64,000 nt of DNA, from contig NZ_FNVB01000003.1 in assembly GCF_900108315.1 (NCBI RefSeq), positions 717,404 to 781,403 on the forward strand, in the 5' to 3' direction. Shown here piece by piece: positions 1 through 8,628 of this stretch. The notes under the pieces are model-generated. The model saw only the letters and a program-made list of their open reading frames with translations, was not told where the DNA came from and made no database searches. Positions within the stretch are counted from its first letter, which is position 1; the number at the start of each line of letters is the position of its first letter. This stretch comes from Saccharopolyspora kobensis (GTDB lineage Bacteria > Actinomycetota > Actinomycetes > Mycobacteriales > Pseudonocardiaceae). The translations under genes were made by a program, and so were the position numbers.

Positions 1-12
1 ACGGCCAGGCAG

Positions 13-477
13 TTGGGCCGGCTCGCGGCGCTGAGCCTGGTCAAGATCGTGCCGGCCGTCTTCGAGGGCGTGCAGCGCATTCTGGGGATTCTCGGCTCGC
101 CGCTGGCGCAGATCTTCAAGTCCCTGCGCGAGCGGCGCGAGATCACGCAGGAGCGGACCTTCAACTACGGGGCGACGATGAGCCTGCGCGAAGCCGCCGC
201 CGACAACCGCTACCACCGGTACTTCCAGCAGCTCGACAAGGAGATGTACGCCAAGCTCGCCGAGCGCCGGGTGATGGACTCGCTGGAGCGGTTCCTGGCC
301 GACCACAACGTCGACACCAGCGATCTCAACGAGCGCCAGACGACGATCCTGAACAACGGCGTGTACGTGACGGGGCAGGGGAAGCTGAACGCGATGAGCG
401 TCGCCGCGGGCAACAACGCGATCGCCAGGACGGTCCAGGCCGTCCGGAACGCGGCACCGAACAACCGGCAGGGGTGA
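13..477 (+). CDS. Hypothetical protein (possibly 5'-partial)
   Basis: I do not recognise a family. The reading frame is open to base 1, so the TTG at 13 may be internal and the gene may begin outside the window. The first 35 residues are hydrophobic (Val-Lys-Ile-Val-Pro to Ile-Leu-Gly-Ser-Pro-Leu) and may form an amphipathic or membrane-associated helix. A charged helical stretch (Arg/Glu-rich, residues 37-95) and an Asn-rich tail follow. Near the C-terminus the stretch NAMSVAAGNNA resembles RAESVAAGEGA at the N-terminus of the next gene, which hints that the two share a small glycine-containing module. It ends 3 bp before the next ATG, so the two are probably co-transcribed with the kinase-like gene downstream. 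Confidence 0.6.
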   Translation: MGRLAALSLVKIVPAVFEGVQRILGILGSPLAQIFKSLRERREITQERTFNYGATMSLREAAADNRYHRYFQQLDKEMYAKLAERRVMDSLERFLADHNVDTSDLNERQTTILNNGVYVTGQGKLNAMSVAAGNNAIARTVQAVRNAAPNNRQG

Positions 478-480
478 GCG

Positions 481-831
481 ATGGGCGACAACTACGGGAT
501 CCAGATCGGCGGCTCGGGCCGCCTCCGGGCCGAGTCGGTGGCCGCCGGTGAAGGGGCGCAGGCCTTTTCCACGGGCGGCTCGGAGGAACTGCGGGAGCAG
601 GTGCGCGCGCTGCTCGCGGCACTGCGGAGCGCGCGCGACGACGGCGAGCTCGACAGCGACGACGTGCTGGCCGACGCCGAACTGCTCGACGCGGAGGTCA
701 ACGACGACAGCCCCGACAAGTCGAAGGTCCTGGGGCTGCTGAGCAGGCTCTCATCCGCCGTGGCGCAGTTCGGCGACCTCGCCACCGCGGTGCGGACCGC
801 GCGGGACGCCGTGGATTCGTTGTCGGCCTGA
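481..831 (+). CDS. Small acidic hypothetical protein
   Basis: 116 aa, acidic, with no signal peptide or membrane segment. It opens with a Gly-rich segment (GDNYGIQIGGSG) and then an ESVAAGEGA motif similar to the tail of the preceding protein. The rest is predicted helical, with Asp/Glu/Leu-rich stretches at residues 35-115. ATG follows the upstream stop by 3 bp and the gene ends 15 bp before the kinase-like gene, which has GGAAGGGG as its ribosome site. The three genes look like one operon, so a partner or adaptor role for the membrane pseudokinase is possible. That is inference from position only. Confidence 0.6.
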   Translation: MGDNYGIQIGGSGRLRAESVAAGEGAQAFSTGGSEELREQVRALLAALRSARDDGELDSDDVLADAELLDAEVNDDSPDKSKVLGLLSRLSSAVAQFGDLATAVRTARDAVDSLSA

Positions 832-846
832 CCGGGAAGGGGCAGC

Positions 847-2304
847 ATGGCGCATCAGGCGGAGCCGGGCGATCTCGTCGGTGGGCGCTACCGGCTCGTG
901 CTCGGCTCCGGCCACCGCTGGCGCGCACGAGCCGAGGACAGCGGCGCGGAGGTGTCCCTGGAGCGGATCCGGTTTTCCTCGGCGGAGGAAGCGGCCGAGT
1001 ACGCCGCCCGGTTCGAGCGGGAGCGCACCGAACGCGAACAGCACCAGGCCGCCGCGCTGCGCGCCTGCCCCGACCTCGTCTTCGTCGATGACCTGATCGC
1101 CGACGACGACGTCCTGTGGTCGGTGACCCGGCTGGTCGAGGGCCGCACGCTCACCGAGGACGTGTCGGCCTACGGGCCGATGGCGACCGAGACCGTCAGA
1201 ACGATCGCCCGTGATCTCCTGAAAGCACTCGCGGCCGCGCACGGAGCCGGGATCGTGCACGGCGCGCTCTCCCCCGCAGCCGTGCGGCTGACCGGCGATG
1301 GCAAGGCGCTGCTCACCGGCTTCGGCACATCCGCCGACGAGCAGGCCTACCGCGCGCCGGAGCAGGACCACGAGCAGCACGGAGATCTCTTCTCGCTCGG
1401 CGCGACGCTGCACTTCGCGCTCACCGGCGCACCACCCGCGCCTCCCGGCAGCGACATGGGTGTGCTCAGACCGCTGATCGCACGGCTGCTCGCCGAAGAT
1501 CCGCGGCAGCGGCCGACCGCGGCCGAAGCACTGGCGCTGCTCGAACCCCCTCCGGCTCCGGCCCATCACATCGCACCGCCGGCAGCCGGCCCGGCCCCGC
1601 CGAAGCCGTACTCGGTGGCGCCCGTGGTGGGTCTCGTCCTGGTCGTCGGCATGCTCATCGCGGTCATCATCGGCCTCGGCCGGTCCGAGTCCTCCAGCGA
1701 CGCGGGCTCCGATTCGAGTGCGGAGAGCACCTACAGCGAAGAGGAGACCACCAGCTACGACGAGACCAGCGACTACGAAACGAGCGAGGAGGAGACCACC
1801 GACGCGGAGGAGACCACTCCGGAGTACGACCCCACGGAGGAGGCGTTCGAGGAAGTCGAGGCCGGGCAGTGCCTTCCGATCTACCGGGACACCGACGGTG
1901 AGTGGGTCCCACCGGAGCCGCCGGGCCCGGTCGCGTGCAACGAGCGCCACGCCGGCGTGTTCCTGGTCGTGAGCACCACCATGAGCGCCGACGACTGCGA
2001 GTCCACATCGGACGACTACACCTGGTGGAGCTACGCGGGGAGTTCGGGCACGACGACGCTGTGCCTGGACCGGGTCTGGGTGCCGCGATACTGCATCCCG
2101 GTCACGTTCAACAGCGACGACACCTTCTACTACGGCAAGGACTACACCGTCGAGTGCAACGGCAGCGACCTTCCCGAGGGATACGACAGCACCCTCCTCG
2201 TCGTCAGCGTCCGCGGCGCCTCGGAAGGCTGCCCCCACAGCCCCAGCTGGTCCTTCATCGCGGACGAGGGCAGCAGCCGGGTGTGCCTGGCACGTCCGGC
2301 GTAG
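847..2304 (+). CDS. Membrane-anchored Ser/Thr pseudokinase with extracellular Cys-rich domain
   Basis: 485 aa. Residues 10-230 follow the Hanks-type kinase fold: a GRYRLVLGSG P-loop start at 13-22, an APE motif at 170-172, and the DLFSLGATL helix F region. The catalytic signatures are lost. The beta3 Lys position reads Leu-Glu-Arg (38-40), HRD is His-Gly-Ala (138-140), and DFG is Gly-Phe-Gly (158-160). It should therefore be catalytically dead or a nucleotide-independent scaffold. A Pro-rich linker (231-256) leads to one membrane helix (257-277), an acidic Ser/Thr/Glu/Tyr-rich stalk (280-335), and an outside domain with several Cys (about 342-480). The topology matches PknB-like sensors. It is third in a tight plus-strand trio and converges on the AhpD-like gene 9 bp away. 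Confidence 0.8.
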   Translation: MAHQAEPGDLVGGRYRLVLGSGHRWRARAEDSGAEVSLERIRFSSAEEAAEYAARFERERTEREQHQAAALRACPDLVFVDDLIADDDVLWSVTRLVEGRTLTEDVSAYGPMATETVRTIARDLLKALAAAHGAGIVHGALSPAAVRLTGDGKALLTGFGTSADEQAYRAPEQDHEQHGDLFSLGATLHFALTGAPPAPPGSDMGVLRPLIARLLAEDPRQRPTAAEALALLEPPPAPAHHIAPPAAGPAPPKPYSVAPVVGLVLVVGMLIAVIIGLGRSESSSDAGSDSSAESTYSEEETTSYDETSDYETSEEETTDAEETTPEYDPTEEAFEEVEAGQCLPIYRDTDGEWVPPEPPGPVACNERHAGVFLVVSTTMSADDCESTSDDYTWWSYAGSSGTTTLCLDRVWVPRYCIPVTFNSDDTFYYGKDYTVECNGSDLPEGYDSTLLVVSVRGASEGCPHSPSWSFIADEGSSRVCLARPA

Positions 2305-2313
2305 CCCGGCGCA

Positions 2314-2769
2314 TCACGCGGTGGGCACCATCGAGATCGCCAGCCGGTTGTAGGTGTTGATCAGAGAGACCGTCCACACCAGGCAGACGATCTGGTCGCG
2401 GTCGAAGTGCTCGGTCGCCGGGAGGTAGTCCGCGTCGGGCACTCCGCCGCTGAGCCGGGTGATCGATTCGGCCAGCCGCAGCGCGGCCCGCTCCGCCCCG
2501 GTGAAGTGCTCCGACTCCGCCCAGTTCGCCAGCTCGCGCAACCGGAGTTCGGACTCCCCGCCCTCGAGCGCCTGCTTGGAGTGCAGCTGCTGGCAGTACC
2601 CGCAGCCGTTGATCTGCGAGGCGCGCAGCCGCACCAGCTCGATCAGCCGGGCGTCCAGTCCCGCCTGCCGGGCGAGGTCCTCGGCGTCGCGGTTGAGCTG
2701 GTACAGCGCGGTGAACGTCGTCGGCGTCGTGCCGCCGATGTCGAACCGGAGGCTGGTCACATCTGTCAT
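2314..2769 (-). CDS. Carboxymuconolactone decarboxylase / AhpD-like protein
   Basis: 151 aa. The AhpD motif CxxCxxxH is present (Cys56, Cys59, His63, in the context NGCGYCQQLH). The family includes peroxidase-like thiol proteins and gamma-carboxymuconolactone decarboxylases, usually cytosolic all-helical oligomers. The Cys pair suggests a redox role, possibly protecting a reactive intermediate of the neighbouring pathway. The ATG at 2769 overlaps the stop of the upstream ligase by 4 bp (ATGA), so it is the last gene of the 6813-2314 minus-strand operon. A longer in-frame extension upstream is a shadow of the ligase gene and was not used. Confidence 0.85.
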   Translation of the reverse strand: MTDVTSLRFDIGGTTPTTFTALYQLNRDAEDLARQAGLDARLIELVRLRASQINGCGYCQQLHSKQALEGGESELRLRELANWAESEHFTGAERAALRLAESITRLSGGVPDADYLPATEHFDRDQIVCLVWTVSLINTYNRLAISMVPTA

Positions 2770-4355
2770 CGTGCGGTCTCCTTCTCGAGTTCGGCCGCCA
2801 TGGCGGTGACCGTGCGGCGGCACACCTTGCCGGTCGGGGCCAGCGGTAGTTCCGGGAGCCTGAGCAGGTATTCCGGCAGTTTGCGCGGTTCCAGACCGCG
2901 CTCGGTGGCCAGGAAGTCGGTGATGTCGGCCAGCGTGAGCTCCGGTGCGGCCGCCGCCTGGCTGATGCACGCGCACATCCGCTCGCCCAGGTCCGCGTCC
3001 GGCACCGGGACGCACGCCACGTCCACGATCGCGGGGTGCGCGCTGAGCTCGCGCTCGACCTCCGCCGGGCTGATCTGGTAACCGCCCCGGGACACCACCT
3101 GCTTCAGCCTGCCGAGCACGTGCAGCCTGCCGTGCCGGTCGAAGGTGCCGAGGTCACCGCTGCGCACCCAGCCGTCCGCGGTGCGGTAGCGGGCGTCGAG
3201 CTCGGCGTCGGCGACGTAGCTCAGCGGTGTCATCGGGCCCCGCGCCCAGATCTCCCCGGCCGGCGCGTCGGCCCCGTGCTCGTCGACGATGCGGATGTCG
3301 GCGACCGCGGGATCCGGCGTGCCGGTTCCGGGCACCTCGCCGGTCCTGGCGGTGTGGCAGTTGATGCCGTCCGACGAACCGTAGATGGTGATCACCTGGC
3401 AACCGAAGCGCTGCCGGCAGGCGGCGGCCGTCACCTCGGGCAGCGGCGCGCCGCTGGACACGACGGCCTGGAGGCTGGAGAGGTCCTCCTCCGGCGCTGC
3501 GGGCTGCTCGGCCAGCCGCCGCAGCATGGTCGGCACTCCGAACAGGTGCGACGGGCGGTGCCGCGCGACCACGCGCAGCACCTCGGCCGCGTCGAAGCGG
3601 TCGGCCAGGATCAGCGTGGAGCCGAGCGCGGCGAGGCTCACCACCGCGCACGAACCGTAGGACGTCGCCGTCTTCACCAGCAGGAGGCCGCGCATCGGGT
3701 CGTCACCGCGGTGCAGGGCGCGGACGTAGTTCGCCCGGCCGCCGCCCATCGCGTTGTGCGAGTAGGCGATCATCTTCGGTTCCGCCTGCGAACCGGAGGT
3801 CACCAGGATGCGCGCCGGGGCCTCGGGGTCGATCGGCGACGGCTCCCAGCTGTGCTCGTACGGGGCTTCGTCCAGCGATCCCGAGCCGAAGGTGAAGACT
3901 TCGCGCAGGTGCGGCAGTTCGGCGGCCACCGCGGCATCCTCCTGGTCGGCGAAGATCGCCCCGGTGGCGCGGGAGCGGCCGAGCAAACTCCTTGTGTCGC
4001 GGCTGCCCGGCCCCGCCGGGTACGGGAGCGCGACCGCGCCGACGGCCACGACCGCGAGTTCGGCCACGAGCGCGCGCCAGCCGTTGGGCAGCCTGATCCC
4101 GACGATGTCACCGGGCCCGAGCCCCGCGCCGGACAGTGCGGCGGCGATCCGGCGCACCTCGCGGTCCAGCCCGGCGTAGTCGAGCGTGCGCTCGTCGTCG
4201 ATGACCGCTTCCCGCCCGGGGTGGGCGCGGACGCGTTCGCGCAGCAGCGCGTAGAGGTCGCGGTCCGGGCAGTCGCCGCGCTCGACCCACCGGCGGCGCA
4301 GGTCCGCGGGCACCAGGTCGCGGATCTCGATGCCGTTGCGGGAAATCCAGGTCAC
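2766..4355 (-). CDS. AMP-dependent aryl/acyl acid ligase (DhbE/EntE-like)
   Basis: 529 aa, normal size for the adenylate-forming (ANL) family. The phosphate-binding loop TSGSQAEPK, the aromatic GSSDG motif (A5-like), the RSGDLG motif (A7/A8 region) and the catalytic C-terminal Lys context PTGKVCRRT are all visible. The N-terminus (GNGIEIRD-type opening) and the IYGSSDGIN segment resemble 2,3-dihydroxybenzoate and salicylate adenylating enzymes, so an aromatic or small hydroxy acid substrate is likely. There is no carrier domain attached, so the adenylate probably goes to CoA or an amine. The GTG start at 4355 overlaps the CoA-transferase stop by 4 bp, and the AhpD-like gene follows with the same overlap. 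Confidence 0.85.
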   Translation of the reverse strand: MTWISRNGIEIRDLVPADLRRRWVERGDCPDRDLYALLRERVRAHPGREAVIDDERTLDYAGLDREVRRIAAALSGAGLGPGDIVGIRLPNGWRALVAELAVVAVGAVALPYPAGPGSRDTRSLLGRSRATGAIFADQEDAAVAAELPHLREVFTFGSGSLDEAPYEHSWEPSPIDPEAPARILVTSGSQAEPKMIAYSHNAMGGGRANYVRALHRGDDPMRGLLLVKTATSYGSCAVVSLAALGSTLILADRFDAAEVLRVVARHRPSHLFGVPTMLRRLAEQPAAPEEDLSSLQAVVSSGAPLPEVTAAACRQRFGCQVITIYGSSDGINCHTARTGEVPGTGTPDPAVADIRIVDEHGADAPAGEIWARGPMTPLSYVADAELDARYRTADGWVRSGDLGTFDRHGRLHVLGRLKQVVSRGGYQISPAEVERELSAHPAIVDVACVPVPDADLGERMCACISQAAAAPELTLADITDFLATERGLEPRKLPEYLLRLPELPLAPTGKVCRRTVTAMAAELEKETAR

Positions 4356-6007
4356 GAGAACTCCCAGGGAGCGAGCGGGAAGGCGTGGGTGTCGCGGCCG
4401 AGCGCGGCGGCGAAGCGCGGGTCGGCGGCCAGCTCGCGCAGATCGGTGCACACCGGCGTCACCACGGCCTCCGCCGCGGAGAGCTCCGCTGCCCAGAAGC
4501 CGCTGGGCCGCTGCCGCAGGCGCTCCGGGATGCTGTCCGGTGCGGTTCCCAGAACCGCGGCGAGCCGCTCCGGATCCGTCCCGGACAGCACGGCGTAGCC
4601 GTCCGAAGTCCGCACCGGCTGATCCAGCACCGGGCGTCGCGGTGACCGGGGTACGACACCGGCGCTGGAGAACAGCGAGCTGTCCACCCGCACTCCCTCC
4701 CCGGTGCGCTGCCGGTGCAGCAGCGCGGCCAGGACGCCCATCGCGCTCACCGCGCCACCGAGCACGTCGGTCAACGTCATCAACGACGGCGCACTCGGTT
4801 CGTCCGCGGGCTGCACGGCGGCGGCCAGCCCGCTGTGCGCCTGCACCAGGAAATCCGTGCCCACCGGCGGTTCCGGCCACCGCAAGGGTTCCCAGCCCGA
4901 CGACCACGCGTAGACCAGGCCGGGGCTGACCCGGGCCAGGTCCTCGGCGTCGAGGGCCAGCTGCGCGGCCTTGCCCGGCGCCCAGTTGTGCACGAAAGCG
5001 TCCGCGTCGGCGACGAGTTCGCACAGCTCGCGACGACCGCTCGGGCTCTTGACGTCCAGCTCGACGATTCGCTTGCCGTCGTTGAGCGCCCGGAACCGCG
5101 CCGAGCAGTCGCCGGACATCGGCGGAACGCCGCGCATCGCGTCGCCGCCCGGCGGTTCGACCCGGATGACCTCAGCACCCAGCATCCGCAGCAGGTGCCC
5201 GACCAGCGGCCCCTGGATCCGCCTGGTGGACTCCACCACGACGATGCCGTCCAGCGGTGCCGCACCGCGCCGCTCCGCGAACCGCGCCGTGCCCGGCAGA
5301 GCGCGGAACGCGCACGCGGGCACCTCGGCGGGCGGAGCCGGATCGTCCCGCACCGGCAGCACGCTCACCCCGGTGAACGCGGCCACCGACGCCACGGTTC
5401 GGTAGTCCACCTCTCGCAACGCCCGGTGCAGCGGCTCCGGCAGATTCGCCGCAGCGGTCGCGAAGCGCTGCTGGAACGGCCACCAGCCGTCGGCGACGGC
5501 ACCCGAATCCGCGCCCAGCTCCGCCCAGAACCGGAGCCAGCCCTCGGCGTGCAGCACTTCCAGCTCGAAGCGGACGCCGTCCCGGCTGGTGAACGGCGGG
5601 CGCCCACCGGCCTGCCAGGTCTCGACCCAGTCGTCGTCGGTGGTGGCGACCGCGAGGTACTGCTGCACGGACAGCAGCGCGGCCTCCGCCACCGAAGTCC
5701 GCACGGAGGTCAATCGCGCCCCGCGTGCCCGCGCCAGTGACGCGGCCAGAACGCCTTGCGCCGCGAGCACTCCGGCCAAGGTGCCGGCGTAGTCGACGCC
5801 GAGGCGCCGCGGACGGCCCGCGGCACGCCCGTGGACGTGCATGATCCCGCACGCGGCCTGCACGGCCTGCTCATCGGGCAGCTCGCGCTCGACCGGCCCG
5901 GCCCAGTCGATGTCGCACGCCAGCGGTTCGGGATCTCCGGGCAGGGCCCGCAGCTGTTCGGCCGCGACGCGGGCCGCCACCTCCGGCCCCGTCCGCACCG
6001 CCGTCAA
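4352..6007 (-). CDS. CaiB/BaiF family III CoA-transferase, two-lobed
   Basis: 551 aa. The C-terminal half (from about residue 245) is a clear family III CoA-transferase: GPLVGHLLRMLGAEVIRVEPPGGD, followed by LNDGKRIVELDVKS and the TDVLGG...GVLAALLHRQRTG helix. The N-terminal half (about 70-230) looks like a weaker second copy (GVDYAGTLAGVLAAQGVLA), as in fused CaiB-CaiB proteins. The family moves CoA between carboxylic acids or can act as a racemase or lyase. It sits between a methyltransferase (4-bp overlap at 6004-6007) and an acid-adenylating ligase, which suggests they process the same acyl-CoA. Substrate unknown. Confidence 0.82.
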   Translation of the reverse strand: MTAVRTGPEVAARVAAEQLRALPGDPEPLACDIDWAGPVERELPDEQAVQAACGIMHVHGRAAGRPRRLGVDYAGTLAGVLAAQGVLAASLARARGARLTSVRTSVAEAALLSVQQYLAVATTDDDWVETWQAGGRPPFTSRDGVRFELEVLHAEGWLRFWAELGADSGAVADGWWPFQQRFATAAANLPEPLHRALREVDYRTVASVAAFTGVSVLPVRDDPAPPAEVPACAFRALPGTARFAERRGAAPLDGIVVVESTRRIQGPLVGHLLRMLGAEVIRVEPPGGDAMRGVPPMSGDCSARFRALNDGKRIVELDVKSPSGRRELCELVADADAFVHNWAPGKAAQLALDAEDLARVSPGLVYAWSSGWEPLRWPEPPVGTDFLVQAHSGLAAAVQPADEPSAPSLMTLTDVLGGAVSAMGVLAALLHRQRTGEGVRVDSSLFSSAGVVPRSPRRPVLDQPVRTSDGYAVLSGTDPERLAAVLGTAPDSIPERLRQRPSGFWAAELSAAEAVVTPVCTDLRELAADPRFAAALGRDTHAFPLAPWEFS

Positions 6008-6813
6008 CGGTGCTGTTCCTTCCGGCCCTGCACCGAGTAGATGACGCTGGAGGACGCGCGGAAGGACGGATCGCGCATCACCTCGCGGACCGCGTGCAGC
6101 TCATCGCCGGTCATGCCGACCGACAGCAGCCCGTCCCACAGGTGGTAGGTGTGGTGCAGCTGGAGACCGATGTCGGGTGAGCCCGCGTGCCGCGGCCGGG
6201 CGCTGGGCAGCGGGTCGACGTCGACGAGCCCGGCGGCGCGCATCGCGCGGGCCACCTTCCGCCCCCAGGACGGGTCGCCGCCGTTGCGGCGCATGAGCTC
6301 GCTCTTGGCCGCGAGGAACTTCTCGTACAGCCGCGCGGATTCGTCGTCGGGCGCGAGCAGCACCGGCTCGTAGGAGGTGTCGAACTCGTCGATCTGCAGC
6401 CAGCCGCCGGGCTTGAGGGCCCGGACGAGCTTGGCCAGCACCGCGTCCCGCTCGGCGAGGTGCTGCAGGACGAGGCGGGCCACGATCAGGTCGAAGTGGT
6501 CCTCCGGCAGCGGATCGGCGGTGATGTCGTGCTCCGCGGTGGACATGTTCGGATGTGCCGGGATGTCGGTCAGCTTCACGTCGGTGGCCAGCACGCTCCC
6601 GGTCGGCCCGACCCGGTCGGCGAGCCACCGCGCCACGCTCCCGCCGCCGCAGCCCACCTCCAGGCAGTGCCAGCCCTCGCCGACGCCGGTGGCGGCGAGC
6701 CGCTCGGTCGTCAGCGGGTCGTACGCGGCGGCCAGGCACCGGTGCTGCTCGCCGCTGTGCGGGTTGTGGTTGTCGAAGACGTAGCCGCCGGGGGCGGTCC
6801 GGACGTGCGTCAC
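6004..6813 (-). CDS. SAM-dependent methyltransferase (class I)
   Basis: 269 aa. Motif I (LEVGCGGGSVARWLA) is the SAM-binding glycine loop. An acidic residue follows at LATDVKL (motif II), and DLIVARLVLQHL and LKPGGWLQIDEFD match motifs IV and V-VI. The N-terminal FDNHNPHSGEQHRCLAAAYDP stretch is typical of small-molecule methyltransferases acting after assembly. There is no membrane segment. It is the first gene after a 231-bp gap containing a strong hairpin (6898-6936), and the next gene overlaps its stop by 4 bp. It may start a second transcription unit of the left biosynthetic arm or depend on read-through. Confidence 0.87.
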   Translation of the reverse strand: MTHVRTAPGGYVFDNHNPHSGEQHRCLAAAYDPLTTERLAATGVGEGWHCLEVGCGGGSVARWLADRVGPTGSVLATDVKLTDIPAHPNMSTAEHDITADPLPEDHFDLIVARLVLQHLAERDAVLAKLVRALKPGGWLQIDEFDTSYEPVLLAPDDESARLYEKFLAAKSELMRRNGGDPSWGRKVARAMRAAGLVDVDPLPSARPRHAGSPDIGLQLHHTYHLWDGLLSVGMTGDELHAVREVMRDPSFRASSSVIYSVQGRKEQHR

Positions 6814-6897
6814 TGCAGTTCCCCTCAGAGCTTGGTGGTCAATGGCTTGCTCGGGTGGTCGCTTGGCGGAACCTGAGTGCTTCCCCGGACTGCGGGC

Positions 6898-6936
6898 GCC
6901 CCTCCTGGTGCATGAACGAATGCACGGCGGAGGGGC
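6898..6936. terminator. Two-part hairpin in the 6814-7044 gap
   Basis: Arms GCCCCTCC (6898-6905) and GGAGGGGC (6929-6936) enclose inner arms GTGCAT (6908-6913) and ATGCAC (6920-6925) around the loop GAACGA. It lies downstream of the ligase stop (7045) and upstream of the methyltransferase start (6813) on the minus strand. It could end or attenuate transcription of the 13471-7045 operon. No U-tract follows, which is common for high-GC actinobacterial terminators. Nothing else was recognised in this 231-bp gap. Confidence 0.5.
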
Positions 6937-7044
6937 CGTCCTCGCCAGGAAAGCGCTCAGAACCCGCGGGTGGTCGCCCTGCGTACGTACTCAAAGCGGC
7001 TGCCGCCGCTTGCAAAGGCGAGGACGGCCACGCCGGCAGTGCCC

Positions 7045-8628
7045 TCAAGTCCATCGGCCGGTGCCGCACGTGGCGGTGCTGCCGGTCAGCTGTTCGCGCA
7101 GGTCCATGCGGCGCACCTTGGCGGTGCCGGTGCGGGGCACTTCGTCCCAGCGCAACGACACCGGCTCCCGCATCCGCGGCAGTCGCCGGGACGCGCGCCG
7201 CCACGCGGCGGGTGAAAGGGTCCCGTCGGCGGTGATGATCACGGGCAGCGGTGGCTTCCCCGGTTCGGCGAGCAGCACGCACTCCAGCGCTTCCGGCAAC
7301 CGGTCCTCGAGGGCGTCCTCGATCTCCAGGCAGCTGCCGTCGGGCGTGCGGTCGACCTCGCGGTCCAGCAGCCGCACGCTGCCGTCCCACCGGCGAACGC
7401 CGAGGTCGCCGGTGATCCACCACTCGCCCACCTGCTTGTCCGCCCAGCGCTGGGTCTCGCCGAGGTAGTCCAGGCAGCGGGCCGCGGTGCGGGCCAGCAC
7501 GAGCCCGGGCCGCCCGGGGCGCACCGGGCGGAAGGTGTCCGGATCGACCAGCCGCAGCCGGGTCTTGACCGGGATCGGGCGTCCGACGTCGTGCGCCGCC
7601 TGGCGGCGGGCCAGCGACCGGCGGGTGTGGAAGCGGAAGGTGAGCGGCCCGGTCTCGGTCTGCCCCCAGCCGTCCATCCACAGCGGGTTCCGCTGCCGGC
7701 TGGCGGTCAGGTAGGCGCGGATCGTCGGCGGGTGCACCGCGTCGTAGGTGCTGATGTAGAGCCTGACCCGGCGGAACGGGTTGTCGAGGCGTTCGGTCAG
7801 CGGCCGGAACCGCACGTAGGACGCGGGCAGGCCCTCCATGATCGTGGGCGGGTGCGCTCGCAGCACCGGGTCGGCGCGGTTCGGGTCCTGGCCGGTCAGG
7901 ATCACGACCTCGCGAGGCGCCATGCTCATCACCACGGCGGTCCAGCAGAACGTGCGGCCGTGCGCGTAGGAGCTGGCGGTGGCCACGACGTCATCGCCCC
8001 GGACGCCGATCTTGGGCATCCGCCGCGCCTCGAACCGGGCCAGCTCGCCGATGATCGTGCGGGTCGAGTGGACCACGAGCTTCGGCACGCCGGTGGTGCC
8101 GGAGGTGTGGTCGATCACCAGCGGCTCGTCCTCGCCGCGCCGCTGCGGAGCCGGCACCCGGCCCCCGCGCACCTGATCGAGGTGCACCGCGCCGGGCGCC
8201 GCGACGTCCGAGGTCACCGTGACGCGGGCGAGGGAGGTCAGGTCGGTTCCCGCCGCGCGGCACCGCTCCAGCTGACCGGCGGTGGTCATCAGCACCGCAG
8301 GTGAGAGTCGTTCGAGCAGGATCGCCAACGCCTCCGGGGACAGCTGGGCGGACAGCTGCGCAGGCACCGCACCGACCCGCGTCGCGGCGCAGGCGAGCAG
8401 GTCGTAGTCCCAGTGGTTGTCCTTCAGGATCGCCACCCGGTCACCGCGCCCCGCACCGGCGGCCGACAGCCAGCCGGCGGCGTCGCGGACGAGCCCGGCC
8501 AGCGCCGCCGCGCCGTACTCCGTGCCCCCGTCCGGGGCGATGTCGAACGGCCGGTCCAGGTGCACGGTGGTGGCGGTGCGGCGCGCGGCGCACTCGTCGA
8601 AGAGCACACCCATGTCATGCGGTCTCAA
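7045..8628 (-). CDS. AMP-dependent acyl-CoA synthetase / ligase
   Basis: 527 aa ANL-superfamily enzyme. The phosphate loop DHTSGTTGVPKLVVHS is canonical. A GWGQTETGPL motif (A5), WITGDLGVRRWDG (A7) and a C-terminal GTAKVRRMDLR containing the putative catalytic Lys are visible. There is no fused carrier domain. It would activate a carboxylic acid as an AMP ester and pass it to CoA, a thiol or an amine. It is the second adenylating enzyme in the locus, so two different acids or an amide-bond step are implied. The ATG at 8628 overlaps the stop of the FAD enzyme by 4 bp; an internal ATG at 8613 is an alternative start. Confidence 0.85.
   Translation of the reverse strand: MRPHDMGVLFDECAARRTATTVHLDRPFDIAPDGGTEYGAAALAGLVRDAAGWLSAAGAGRGDRVAILKDNHWDYDLLACAATRVGAVPAQLSAQLSPEALAILLERLSPAVLMTTAGQLERCRAAGTDLTSLARVTVTSDVAAPGAVHLDQVRGGRVPAPQRRGEDEPLVIDHTSGTTGVPKLVVHSTRTIIGELARFEARRMPKIGVRGDDVVATASSYAHGRTFCWTAVVMSMAPREVVILTGQDPNRADPVLRAHPPTIMEGLPASYVRFRPLTERLDNPFRRVRLYISTYDAVHPPTIRAYLTASRQRNPLWMDGWGQTETGPLTFRFHTRRSLARRQAAHDVGRPIPVKTRLRLVDPDTFRPVRPGRPGLVLARTAARCLDYLGETQRWADKQVGEWWITGDLGVRRWDGSVRLLDREVDRTPDGSCLEIEDALEDRLPEALECVLLAEPGKPPLPVIITADGTLSPAAWRRASRRLPRMREPVSLRWDEVPRTGTAKVRRMDLREQLTGSTATCGTGRWT

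Noticed and set aside
6839-7681. Minus-strand 280-codon frame covering the 6814-7044 gap
   Set aside because: It runs inside the ligase gene in another frame, is Arg/Pro/Gly-rich, and shows no family features; the gap holds a hairpin instead.
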